This document shows positions 7,214-14,536 of a stretch of 16,298 nucleotides of DNA, piece by piece (the first letter of the stretch is position 1; each line of letters opens with the position of its first letter). A program made the translations under genes and the position numbers. The DNA is taken from the NCBI GenBank assembly GCA_015234045.1, contig JADFWU010000058.1:1-16298 (forward strand). Reading direction: 5' to 3'. A model generated the notes under the pieces. It did no database searches, was not told the origin of the DNA, and saw only the letters and a list, made by a program, of their open reading frames with translations. The DNA is from Magnetococcales bacterium (GTDB taxonomy: Bacteria; Pseudomonadota; Magnetococcia; Magnetococcales; JADFWU01).

Positions 7214-8218
7214 ATGGACAAAGTGGAGGTCCTATCCCCAGCAGGTAACCTGCCATCACTGAAAGCGGCAGTGGATAATGGCGCGGATGCTGTCTATTTT
7301 GGATTTCGGAATGAAACCAATGCCCGTAACTTTGAGGGATTGAATTTTTCTGAAAAAGAGGCCCGTCAAGGCATTGAATATGCCCATAAAAAAGGGTCAA
7401 TGGCCAATATCACCCTGAACACTAATCCGCGTGCTGATGATCCTTCAGCATGGTATCGAACGGTGGATGTCGCGGCAGAGTTTGGTGCGGATGCACTGAT
7501 TCTGTCAAATCTTTCACTGCTCAAATATGCTCGGGAACGCTATCCCAAACTGCCGCTGCATCTTTCGGTGCAGGCCTCTGTCAGTAACTATGAGGCGATC
7601 AACTTCTATCAACGTCATTTTGGCATTACCCGTGTGATTCTACCTCGGGTACTTACTGTTGAAGATATTCGGCTGTTGAGTGAAAAAACCAGCGTTGAGC
7701 TTGAAGTGTTTGCCTTTGGTGGACTCTGTGTCATGACCGAAGGACGCTGTTTCCTAAGCTCCTATGTGACCGGTGTTTCGCCCAATATTCAAGGTGTGTG
7801 TTCGCCTGCAAAATCAGTACGTTTCGAACATCAAGGTGGACAGCTGCAAACACGGCTTGGTGGCGTGCTTATCGCTCAGTATGAAAAGGGCGAGCAAGCG
7901 GCCTATCCCACTATATGCAAAGGCTGTTTCGAAGCCAATGATCAAGTCTATCATGTGATGGAAGAGCCCAGTTCATTGAATATTCTGGAGATGTTGCCAG
8001 AGGTGCTGGATGCCGGTGTCACCTGTTTGAAGATTGAAGGCCGCCAGCGGACTAAATCTTATGTAGGTACGGTGACCAAAGTGATCCGGCAAGCCGTTGA
8101 TGCATATTATAAAAATCCAGATCAATTCCGCGTAAAAGGCGCTTGGCAGAAGGTGCTGAATGCGGCATCTGAAGGCTCTTCACACACTTTGGGCACCTAT
8201 GAGGAGAGTTGGCAATAA
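7214..8218 (+). CDS. ubiU: O2-independent ubiquinone hydroxylation protein UbiU (peptidase U32 family)
   Basis: UbiU and UbiV form a heterodimeric Fe-S complex needed to hydroxylate the ubiquinone ring without oxygen, with prephenate as hydroxyl donor in E. coli. The 334-residue protein starts M-D-K-V-E-V-L-S-P-A-G as in the family. The four [4Fe-4S] cysteines known from E. coli UbiU (169, 176, 193, 232) match Cys172, Cys179, Cys196 and Cys235 here at a constant offset; Cys238 is an extra one. The U32 signature E-V-F-A-F-G-G-L-C-V-M-T-E-G-R-C is at 164-179. The ATG at 7214 lies 111 bases after ubiX. The stop overlaps the ubiV ATG by one base (TAATG), so the two subunits are probably coupled. 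Other U32 members (RlhA, TrhP) act on RNA, but adjacency to a UbiV-type gene and the Cys pattern argue for UbiU. Confidence 0.94.
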   Translation: MDKVEVLSPAGNLPSLKAAVDNGADAVYFGFRNETNARNFEGLNFSEKEARQGIEYAHKKGSMANITLNTNPRADDPSAWYRTVDVAAEFGADALILSNLSLLKYARERYPKLPLHLSVQASVSNYEAINFYQRHFGITRVILPRVLTVEDIRLLSEKTSVELEVFAFGGLCVMTEGRCFLSSYVTGVSPNIQGVCSPAKSVRFEHQGGQLQTRLGGVLIAQYEKGEQAAYPTICKGCFEANDQVYHVMEEPSSLNILEMLPEVLDAGVTCLKIEGRQRTKSYVGTVTKVIRQAVDAYYKNPDQFRVKGAWQKVLNAASEGSSHTLGTYEESWQ

Positions 8219-9132
8219 TGAAAATCTCTCTGGGTCCGGTACTTTTTGATTGGGGTCGCAAAGGCTTAACCGCGTTTTATGAGTTGATGGCTGCTCAGGC
8301 ACCGGTGGATATTATCTATCTTGGTGAAGTAGTCTGCTCCAAACGCAGCGGATTTGAGGCCGATGAGCTGATCTCTGTTGCAAAAAAGATTAAACAGGCT
8401 GGTAAACAGCCAGTGATTTCAACCTACGGCTTGGTGATGTCCGAGCAGGAGCAACATTTTCTTCGTGAGGTTATCGCTCAGGCGAAGGAAGAACAGATCT
8501 GGGTTGAAGCCAACGATATGGCAGCAATCGGTGTGGGTGAGGGCGGTGAGCTGGTAGCTGGACCGCATATCAACACCTATAACGGCGAAACCATGGATTT
8601 TCTCGCTGATGTGGGTGTGAATCGGGTTGTGTTTCCCGTTGAACTACCTGCTACTGCCATGAAAACGATTATTGATGGGCAGAAGGGCGCTGGATTGGAG
8701 TCGGAGCTGTTCGCCTATGGTCGTCTTCCGCTGACCTTTTCGGCACGCTGTTATACCGCACGTGCATTTAACCTGCATAAGGCTAACTGTCAGTTTAAAT
8801 GCGCTGATTTTTCCGATGGCATGCGGGTAAAAACGCAGGATGGTAAAGGATTCCTCAATCTGAATGGTGTTCAGACCATGTCTGATCCACTGTATAACTT
8901 GCTGGGTTCTATTGATCTTATCAAACAGACCGGTATTGATATCATTCGGCTTTCACCGCAAAGTCAAAACATGGTAGAAGTGGTTCATATTTGGCGTGAC
9001 TGTTTGGATGGGCGTATGGATGCGGAAGAAGGGATCACTCGGATGGCTGAGTTAACCGGTGATCAGAGTGGTTTTTGTAACGGCTATTTCTATGACAAAC
9101 CCGGACTTGATTTTATTGCTAATCCCGCTTGA
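8218..9132 (+). CDS. ubiV: O2-independent ubiquinone hydroxylation protein UbiV (peptidase U32 family)
   Basis: UbiV is the partner of UbiU in oxygen-independent ring hydroxylation. The protein has 304 residues from the ATG at 8218, which overlaps the ubiU stop by one base and has a GAGGAG ribosome-binding site at 8201-8206; an in-frame TTG at 8209 is less likely. The N-terminus M-K-I-S-L-G-P-V-L-F-D-W is family-like. The cluster cysteines of E. coli UbiV (39, 180, 193, 197) correspond to Cys40 (G-E-V-V-C-S-K-R), Cys178 (S-A-R-C-Y-T-A-R), Cys191 and Cys195 (N-C-Q-F-K-C). All Fe-S ligands of the heterodimer are therefore intact. The usual third partner, the SCP2-domain protein UbiT, is not encoded in this window. 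Confidence 0.94.
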   Translation: MKISLGPVLFDWGRKGLTAFYELMAAQAPVDIIYLGEVVCSKRSGFEADELISVAKKIKQAGKQPVISTYGLVMSEQEQHFLREVIAQAKEEQIWVEANDMAAIGVGEGGELVAGPHINTYNGETMDFLADVGVNRVVFPVELPATAMKTIIDGQKGAGLESELFAYGRLPLTFSARCYTARAFNLHKANCQFKCADFSDGMRVKTQDGKGFLNLNGVQTMSDPLYNLLGSIDLIKQTGIDIIRLSPQSQNMVEVVHIWRDCLDGRMDAEEGITRMAELTGDQSGFCNGYFYDKPGLDFIANPA

Positions 9133-9156
9133 AATATAAAATTTAAACTGTATACA
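9129..9156 (+). promoter_or_regulatory. Candidate promoter for ubiK and the aldehyde dehydrogenase gene
   Basis: TTGAAA (9129-9134, overlapping the ubiV stop codon) and TATACA (9151-9156) are 16 bases apart in the AT-rich 96-base gap before ubiK. They match the -35 and -10 consensus at five and four positions. It would allow ubiK to be made when ubiUV is off. Confidence 0.35.
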
Positions 9157-9228
9157 CTGTGACGGACTGGTAAGGTTTGTTTCAGTTTTGAATGTTAGCG
9201 TAGTAACTCGACTTTGGAGTCCCGAATC

Positions 9229-9504
9229 ATGCAGATTGATAATCAGATGCTTGACCAAATCGCCCAGAACGTTCTTGGCGTGTTCGATAAAGTAGCGACG
9301 ACTCGTGAAGAGGGCATCCGCAAAGTACGTGAAGCAGTAAGTGAAGCTGTGGATCATTTCGATATCGTGACTCGTGAAGAGTTTGATGTGGCCAATCGTC
9401 TACTCAGCAACACACGCGTTAAACTGGATGCGTTGGAAAAGCGCGTTGTCGAATTGGAAGAGGCTTTGTCTAAAGCAAACGGATCTGAGGGGGAAGCAAA
9501 ATGA
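9229..9504 (+). CDS. ubiK: Ubiquinone biosynthesis accessory factor UbiK (BMFP family)
   Basis: UbiK is a small trimeric coiled-coil protein that helps ubiquinone synthesis by interacting with the lipid-binding protein UbiJ; the family is also known for promoting membrane fusion in vitro (BMFP). The protein has 91 residues from the ATG at 9229, with GGAG at 9216-9219; a TTG at 9214 is a poorer start. The N-terminal part has amphipathic helices (I-A-Q-N-V-L-G-V-F-D). Residues about 52-84 (F-D-V-A-N-R-L-L-S-N-T ... L-D-A-L-E-K-R-V-V-E-L-E) form a heptad-like coiled coil with the L-E-x-R-V-x-x-L-E pattern of the family. It lies 96 bases after ubiV, and its stop overlaps the next start (ATGA). 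Confidence 0.9.
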   Translation: MQIDNQMLDQIAQNVLGVFDKVATTREEGIRKVREAVSEAVDHFDIVTREEFDVANRLLSNTRVKLDALEKRVVELEEALSKANGSEGEAK

Positions 9505-10928
9505 AAAAAGCCTATCTCGGCGGCGAATGGGTTGATACTGGAGAGACGATGGATGTTCTCAACCCGTTTAATGGTGAAGTGGTTGATACGATCTCAGTAT
9601 GCGGACACGAAGAGATTGATAAGGCTATTTCCCTGGCTGTTGAAGCTCAGGAAGAGACACGACGTTTGGAGCCGTATCAACGTGCCGAAGCGTTGGCTTT
9701 CATCCGAGATGGTATAGAGGCGCAGAAAGAAGCATTTGCCAAGACTCTCAGTATGGAAAATGGCAAAACGCTGGCTGAATCACGTCTGGAAGTGGCACGG
9801 GCTGTGGCAACATTTGATATTGCTGTGGGCGAAGCAACTCGGATCTATGGCGAGGCCTATGATTTGGGTATCAACGCTATGGGTGCGGGTCGGCGTGCAT
9901 TGGTGCGGCGGTATCCCATTGGACCTGTTGCAGCCATTGCGCCGTTTAATTTCCCGCTCAACCTGGCCATCCACAAAGTAGCGCCAGCGCTGGCGGTAGG
10001 GTGTCCGGTCGTTCTTAAACCCGCCTCCAAAACACCACTGACCGCTTTGATGATGGCTGAACTGGTTGAAAAATCCGGTTGGCCTGCCAAAGGGTTCTCT
10101 GTTGTGCCGTGTGGCCGTGCTGCCGGTCAGATGATGGTGGAAGATGATCGCTTTAAATTGCTCACCTTTACCGGTTCGCCGGAGGTGGGTTGGAATATGA
10201 AGCGTGAAGCGGGCAAGAAAAAAGTAGTGTTGGAGCTTGGTGGTAATGCCGGGCTGATCATTGATCGCGGTGTAAAAGATTGGGATTGGTTGATTAATCG
10301 CGCCGTTATGGGTGCTTTTTATCAGTGTGGTCAGGTGTGCATTTCTGTACAGAGAATTTTTTTACATCAAGAGATTATTGGTGAGTTCCGTGCGCGGTTT
10401 AAAAAAGCTGCTGAAGCGCTGAAGCCCGGTGATCCTATGGATAGCTCAACGACTCTTGGTCCGATCATCGACACCAAAAACCGTCAGCGTCTGCAAACCT
10501 GGGTTAAAGAAGCCATGGAGCAAGGCGCACGCCTTGTGACAGGTAACCAAATCGCACCGGTCGGGCAGGGTAACAGCATGACTGCCACCATTTTGGAAGA
10601 GGTTGATCCCTCTCTGAAAGTTGTGTGTGACGAAGCGTTTGGACCGGTGGTGACATTGATGCCGGTCGAAAGCATGGAAGAGGCTTTCGCGCGGGTTAAT
10701 GATTCCCGATTTGGCTTGCAAGCTGGTATCTTTTCCAATGATTTCAGTACAGTTATGCGGTCGTTAGATGAGCTTGAAGTGGGTGGTGTGGTCCACAATG
10801 ATGTACCCTCATTTCGTGTGGATTCCATGCCGTATGGCGGTGTGAAGGATTCCGGCATGGGTCGGGAAGGCATCAGATACGCCATGCATGACATGCTTGA
10901 AGAGCGTGTGTTGGTTTATCAGTCATAA
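9501..10928 (+). CDS. NAD(P)-dependent aldehyde dehydrogenase, specificity unknown
   Basis: This enzyme oxidises an aldehyde to a carboxylate with NAD(P)+. At 475 residues it is of normal class length. The catalytic residues are Cys280 in Y-Q-C-G-Q-V-C-I-S, Glu245 in L-E-L-G-G-N-A and the oxyanion Asn150 in A-P-F-N-F-P; the cofactor loop F-T-G-S-P-E-V-G is at 223-230 and E-A-F-G-P-V-V follows later. The L-E-L-G-G-N form and overall pattern resemble the lactaldehyde / non-phosphorylating glyceraldehyde-3-phosphate dehydrogenase side of the superfamily, but the substrate cannot be read from sequence. Its ATG overlaps the ubiK stop (ATGA), with a GAGGGGGAA ribosome-binding site inside ubiK, so it is translationally coupled to a ubiquinone gene. 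A terminator follows. Confidence 0.92.
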   Translation: MKKAYLGGEWVDTGETMDVLNPFNGEVVDTISVCGHEEIDKAISLAVEAQEETRRLEPYQRAEALAFIRDGIEAQKEAFAKTLSMENGKTLAESRLEVARAVATFDIAVGEATRIYGEAYDLGINAMGAGRRALVRRYPIGPVAAIAPFNFPLNLAIHKVAPALAVGCPVVLKPASKTPLTALMMAELVEKSGWPAKGFSVVPCGRAAGQMMVEDDRFKLLTFTGSPEVGWNMKREAGKKKVVLELGGNAGLIIDRGVKDWDWLINRAVMGAFYQCGQVCISVQRIFLHQEIIGEFRARFKKAAEALKPGDPMDSSTTLGPIIDTKNRQRLQTWVKEAMEQGARLVTGNQIAPVGQGNSMTATILEEVDPSLKVVCDEAFGPVVTLMPVESMEEAFARVNDSRFGLQAGIFSNDFSTVMRSLDELEVGGVVHNDVPSFRVDSMPYGGVKDSGMGREGIRYAMHDMLEERVLVYQS

Positions 10929-10980
10929 TAATGATCAAAGATGGCGCTGAACCATTACAATTAGGCGTTACACTGAGGGT

Positions 10981-11028
10981 TAAGGCCTGTTTATCCACTG
11001 CTATGTGGTGGTTGACAGGCCTTTATTT
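10981..11028 (+). terminator. Rho-independent terminator after the aldehyde dehydrogenase gene
   Basis: TAAGGCCTGT (10981-10990) pairs with ACAGGCCTTTA (11015-11025, nine to ten pairs). An inner CCAC/GTGG pairing can form in the loop, and the stem runs into TTTATTTT. It lies 52 bases after the stop and closes the ubi/aldehyde dehydrogenase unit, 27 bases before the next start. Confidence 0.8.
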
Positions 11029-11054
11029 TGATTACTACGATAAGGGCATGCATC

Positions 11055-11669
11055 ATGGATAGTCTGGAATCACTGACCGAATTTGTGGCTGATCTTCCTG
11101 GTGAGGAAGGGCGGTTGATGCGGTGTATGTCTAAAGCTCATGGTGTGATGGATCGGGATATTGCCCAAGGTTTGGAAGAACAGATAGAACGGCGTAATAA
11201 TCCGTTAGCGTGTCAATCTGGTTGTGCTGTGTGTTGTCAAAATCGTGCCATTGCTATTCTTTCCTCAGAAATTGAGGCCATTAGCTGGTATGTGGTTAAT
11301 CGTGTTGATGGTGCGGCAAAAGAGCGCTTGATTGAACGATTGAAAGTGCAACATAACAGCCGAATTTGTCCATTTGTTATTGATGATGTGTGTCAGATCT
11401 ATCCGGTTCGTCCCTTGGCTTGTCGTGCGGTTCATATCTTTGGTGAACCCTGTATGGCGGGTGAAGATGTATTGGCCAAAAGGCCTGGTGATGTCTGGTA
11501 TCCCGGCATTGACACCGCTAAAGCTGTCTCTATGGAAGTGCTCTCCTGGTATGGTATTGATGATCCTGAAGAGAAGGTGAAAGCTTTTGAAGCTGAGTTT
11601 CTGATTGAAAAGACTGGTTCCATGCAGGATCATGATTGGGGCGTGCTGGTTGCTCTGATGTCCAAATAA
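11055..11669 (+). CDS. YkgJ-family cysteine-cluster protein (zinc/iron-chelating domain)
   Basis: The 204-residue protein has the cysteine pattern of the YkgJ/UPF0153 family, thought to bind zinc or an iron-sulfur cluster; no reaction is established. The first cluster is C-Q-S-G-C-A-V-C-C (Cys53, 57, 60, 61). The second group is C-P-F-V-I-D-D-V-C-Q-I-Y-P-V-R-P-L-A-C-R (Cys105, 113, 123) with Cys133 after it. The I-Y-P-V-R-P-x-x-C-R segment is the family hallmark. I chose the ATG at 11055, which has AAGGG about 8 bases upstream; an in-frame ATT at 11028 would add nine residues that overlap the preceding terminator. The residues before the first cluster are predicted helical. It stands alone between a terminator and the yifB promoter. 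Confidence 0.85.
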   Translation: MDSLESLTEFVADLPGEEGRLMRCMSKAHGVMDRDIAQGLEEQIERRNNPLACQSGCAVCCQNRAIAILSSEIEAISWYVVNRVDGAAKERLIERLKVQHNSRICPFVIDDVCQIYPVRPLACRAVHIFGEPCMAGEDVLAKRPGDVWYPGIDTAKAVSMEVLSWYGIDDPEEKVKAFEAEFLIEKTGSMQDHDWGVLVALMSK

Positions 11670-11724
11670 TATTAACAACTAAAATTTGACAGTATAAAGT
11701 TAACATTGGAGCGTGGGTCGGTAT

Positions 11725-11757
11725 TGATATAATATATATTATTTAAATGCCGAGGAG
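11725..11757 (+). promoter_or_regulatory. Extended -10 promoter and ribosome-binding site of yifB
   Basis: TG-A-TATAAT at 11725-11733 is a perfect extended -10 element. A -35 at the right distance is poor (TTGGAG, 11706-11711). A consensus TTGACA at 11686-11691 is 36 bases from the -10, too far to act with it. The ribosome-binding site GAGGAG (11752-11757) lies 5 bases before the ATG. Confidence 0.6.
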
Positions 11758-11762
11758 CCTCC

Positions 11763-13301
11763 ATGCTTTCACGTATCAATACAATTGCCCTTGAAGGTAT
11801 TACAGCGCTACCTGTTGAAGTGGAAGTGGATTTAAGTAGAGGTTTGCCAGCGCTGAATGTCGTTGGTTTGCCTGAGGCGGCAGTACGTGAGTCAAAAGAT
11901 CGGGTGCGCTCTGCGCTCAATAACTCTGGATTTCAACTGCCTGCTCGCCGAATAACCATCAATTTAGCACCTGCCCACCTGCCTAAAGAGGGCAGTGCTT
12001 ATGATCTGCCCATCGCTTTGGGATTGATGGTTGCGATGGGGTTGCTCTCTCCTGAAGTGACAGCTAAACGACTATTCCTTGGTGAATTGGCCCTCGATGG
12101 CCGTATTAAACCGGTTCCTGGCTGTCTTCCCGCTGCACTGTTGGCACGTGAAACAGGTATCGAAGAGATGGCTGTACCGTTGGCAAATGCCCAGGAAGCT
12201 GCTTTAGCACCGGATGTGCGGGTGATTGCCCCTGATACACTGCTCAACCTATATAAACATTTGATTGATGAACAGCGGATCGTGCCAGTGCCAACCACTG
12301 ACTGGCCTGCTTATCAAAAGAGTGTTTACCAAACGGAAAGGAATCTGTCTGAAGTAAAAGGGCAGGAGTATGCCAAACGCGCGTTGGAAGTCGCCGCAGC
12401 GGGTGGTCATAATCTGATCATGACCGGTCCTCCAGGATCGGGAAAGACATTCCTGGCCCGATGCATGCCTGGTATTTTGCCGGGACTCTCTTTGGATGAT
12501 GCGTTGGAGGTGACAGCGATCTATTCGGTTTCCGGCAAATTGTCATCCAATCAACCATTGATGGCAACACGTCCTTTTAGGTCACCACACCATACTGCAA
12601 CCCGTGTGGCATTGATCGGTGGTGGTAGTGGTACGCGATTGCGTCCGGGTGAAGTAAGTCTCTCTCATAAGGGCGTGCTATTTTTAGATGAAATTCCAGA
12701 ATTTGGCAGACCAACGCTGGAAGTAATGCGTGAACCGCTGGAAGCGGGTCATGTGGTGATTTCCAGATCCGCCCGTACAGTGCGATATCCAGCCCGTTTT
12801 CAGCTTCTTGCGGCCTGTAATCCGTGTCCTTGTGGTCATCTTGGCGATCCGTACCACTCTTGCCGCTGTTCGGCTAAACAGGTAGAGCGCTATCAATCCA
12901 AGCTTTCAGGCCCTCTGATGGATCGTATTGATATTCATGTTGAGGTGCCGCCTGTGCCCTTTGAAGATCTGGCAAGGCTCGAACCTGGAGAGTCTTCAGA
13001 AGTGGTGCGTCATCGTGTCATGACAGCGCGGTCTATTCAATCCGAACGCCAATCTGACACGGTATTGAATGCGCATCTGGAAGGGGCAGAGTTGGATAGG
13101 GTGGTGGTGTTGGATAACGATGCACGTCAATTTTTGTTGGATGCCAGTCGAAAATTAGGATTTTCTGCACGGGCGTATCATCGGATATTGCGTGTAGCGC
13201 GAACCATTGCGGATTTGACAGAAACAGAGCAGGTGCAGATTGAGCATATTGCTGAGGCGGTTCAATATCGAGTCAGTCGAACCCATAATGATGGGTCATA
13301 A
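11763..13301 (+). CDS. comM: YifB/ComM-type AAA+ ATPase (Mg-chelatase-like)
   Basis: ComM is a hexameric AAA+ helicase that drives branch migration during natural transformation in Vibrio and other competent bacteria; the family (also called YifB) is widespread in non-competent species too. The 512-residue length is normal. The N-terminal Lon-like domain (about 20-165) has D-L-S-R-G-L-P-A-L-N-V-V-G-L-P. The ATPase domain has Walker A G-P-P-G-S-G-K-T (222-229), Walker B G-V-L-F-L-D-E (304-310), a F-R-S-P-H-H-T motif (272-278) and a cysteine-rich insert N-P-C-P-C-G-H ... C-R-C that could bind zinc. The C-terminal Mg-chelatase helical domain ends with Y-R-V-S-R-T. The start is supported by the extended -10 promoter and GAGGAG site. 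No other competence gene is nearby. Confidence 0.95.
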   Translation: MLSRINTIALEGITALPVEVEVDLSRGLPALNVVGLPEAAVRESKDRVRSALNNSGFQLPARRITINLAPAHLPKEGSAYDLPIALGLMVAMGLLSPEVTAKRLFLGELALDGRIKPVPGCLPAALLARETGIEEMAVPLANAQEAALAPDVRVIAPDTLLNLYKHLIDEQRIVPVPTTDWPAYQKSVYQTERNLSEVKGQEYAKRALEVAAAGGHNLIMTGPPGSGKTFLARCMPGILPGLSLDDALEVTAIYSVSGKLSSNQPLMATRPFRSPHHTATRVALIGGGSGTRLRPGEVSLSHKGVLFLDEIPEFGRPTLEVMREPLEAGHVVISRSARTVRYPARFQLLAACNPCPCGHLGDPYHSCRCSAKQVERYQSKLSGPLMDRIDIHVEVPPVPFEDLARLEPGESSEVVRHRVMTARSIQSERQSDTVLNAHLEGAELDRVVVLDNDARQFLLDASRKLGFSARAYHRILRVARTIADLTETEQVQIEHIAEAVQYRVSRTHNDGS

Positions 13302-13362
13302 GGGCCACGGAAAAAATTAATCATCCCAGTCGCGCAGGATATTGATTCGTCCGCAAAGCATA

Positions 13363-13398
13363 AAAAAATCCTCCGGCTGAATGAACCGGAGGATTTTT
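13363..13398. terminator. Bidirectional terminator between yifB and the peroxiredoxin gene
   Basis: AAAAATCCTCCGG (13364-13376) pairs with CCGGAGGATTTTT (13386-13398) around a 9-base loop. The GC core is flanked by A on one side and T on the other, so each strand reads as a hairpin followed by a U-run. It lies 61 bases after the yifB stop and 27 bases from the convergent peroxiredoxin stop, and can serve both. Confidence 0.92.
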
Positions 13399-13425
13399 AA
13401 TTACTTCATACTGTCAGAGCAAAAA

Positions 13426-14025
13426 TTACAGCGCGTCAGCATGTTTCGCGAGATAATCGGCAACGCCTTCAGCGGAGCCTTTCATACCTTCATCGCCACC
13501 TTTCCAGCCAGCTGGGCACACTTCACCATGCTCTTCTGTGAACTGGAGGGCATCAATCGTACGCAGCATTTCATCAATATTGCGGCCCAAAGGCAGATCA
13601 TTAACAACCATGTGGCGCAGGATACCCTCTTTGTCGATCAAAAAGGAGCCGCGTAGCGCGATGGATTTGTTAAACAGAACGCCGTAGTCCTTGGAGATGC
13701 TTTTAGTCAGATCAGCAAGTAGTGGGTATTGAACGTTGCCAATGCCACCTTCGTTGACTGGTGTGTTTTTCCAAGCCAAGTGAGAGAAGTGGGAGTCAAT
13801 GGAGCAACCGATCACTTCCACGCCACGGTTTTTAAATTCTGCCAAGCGGTGATCAAAAGCGATGATCTCTGAAGGACATACAAATGTGAAGTCCAAGGGA
13901 TAGAAAAACAGCACAACATATTTGCCTTTATACTCTTCCAGGCTGATTTCCTGAAAGCTGTTATCCGGCATTACGGCTTGGCCTTTGAATTCGGGTGCTG
14001 CTTCGGTCACCATGATGTTGCTCAT
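13426..14025 (-). CDS. Typical 2-Cys peroxiredoxin (AhpC/Prx1 family)
   Basis: This thiol peroxidase reduces hydrogen peroxide and organic peroxides in the cytosol. It has 199 residues. The peroxidatic Cys50 lies in D-F-T-F-V-C-P-S-E and the resolving Cys170 in E-V-C-P-A-G-W-K. Both features linked to hyperoxidation sensitivity are present in variant form: G-G-I-G (at about 93-96) and a C-terminal helix with D-Y-L instead of YF. The sequence is closer to the Prx1/thioredoxin peroxidase type than to E. coli AhpC, and no ahpF is nearby, so thioredoxin or a similar reductant is likely. The ATG at 14025 has an AAGGAT ribosome-binding site 6-7 bases upstream. It lies downstream of the superoxide reductase gene on the same strand, but a terminator separates them. 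Confidence 0.95.
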   Translation of the reverse strand: MSNIMVTEAAPEFKGQAVMPDNSFQEISLEEYKGKYVVLFFYPLDFTFVCPSEIIAFDHRLAEFKNRGVEVIGCSIDSHFSHLAWKNTPVNEGGIGNVQYPLLADLTKSISKDYGVLFNKSIALRGSFLIDKEGILRHMVVNDLPLGRNIDEMLRTIDALQFTEEHGEVCPAGWKGGDEGMKGSAEGVADYLAKHADAL

Positions 14026-14084
14026 GAATATATCCTTAAATGCTCTATTCCGTTGTCAGGTACACTCAACAGAGTATTGTTCTG

Positions 14085-14128
14085 AAAAAGCCAAACACTC
14101 TGAACGGGTGGGTGCAGTGTGGTTGGCT
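14085..14128 (-). terminator. Terminator of the superoxide reductase gene (minus strand)
   Basis: Read on the minus strand, AGCCAACCACACT (14128-14116) pairs with AGTGTTTGGCT (14099-14089, with a two-base bulge) and runs into TTTTT (14089-14085). It lies about 19 bases after the superoxide reductase stop, so the peroxiredoxin gene probably has its own promoter or is made by read-through. Confidence 0.7.
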
Positions 14129-14146
14129 ATTATGGCCTGCAAATAA

Positions 14147-14536
14147 TCAGGAAACCTCAACGGAAACCGGATCACATTCCCATAGACCATGCTTGGTGCA
14201 GTAGGAAAGGGCGGTCAGGCTGAGTTTGTTTCCGGTGGGGACGATGTTGAATGTCACCTCAGCTTGACCTTTTGCGCCTTGGCCACCGAGGGTTCCTGGA
14301 GGAAATGTTGCTTCACCCAACAGGGTAGCACCGTCAAAAAGCTGCATGGAGCGGATGTAGTGATCAGGATCGTCTGGGTGAGCATACTCTTGGCCCATGG
14401 TGACGGTCACGGCAAATTTCTCACCTTTCTTGGCGGAGTCGCCGCAGCTGATGAAGGGAGAGTGGCGGTCGATATAGTCTTTTTTTGCTTCACGATCGAC
14501 GGTGGAGATGTCCACGTAACGATTAATCTTAGGCAT
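14147..14536 (-). CDS. Superoxide reductase, one-iron (neelaredoxin-like) type
   Basis: Superoxide reductase converts superoxide to hydrogen peroxide at a Fe(His)4(Cys) centre without releasing O2. From the ATG at 14536 the protein has 129 residues, and a GGAGAG ribosome-binding site lies 5 bases upstream; an in-frame start at 14629 adds 31 residues without family resemblance. The iron ligands can be assigned as His25, His53 (Q-E-Y-A-H-P), His59 (P-D-H-Y-I-R), Cys113 and His116 in the signature S-Y-C-T-K-H-G-L-W-E. No N-terminal desulforedoxin domain precedes it, so it is the one-iron form. The usual E-K-H-V-P active-site motif is D-R-H-S-P here (Asp23, Arg24). Two further cysteines (31, 121) are not standard ligands. 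A rubredoxin-like electron donor is not in the window. The neighbouring peroxiredoxin could remove the peroxide produced. Confidence 0.92.
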   Translation of the reverse strand: MPKINRYVDISTVDREAKKDYIDRHSPFISCGDSAKKGEKFAVTVTMGQEYAHPDDPDHYIRSMQLFDGATLLGEATFPPGTLGGQGAKGQAEVTFNIVPTGNKLSLTALSYCTKHGLWECDPVSVEVS

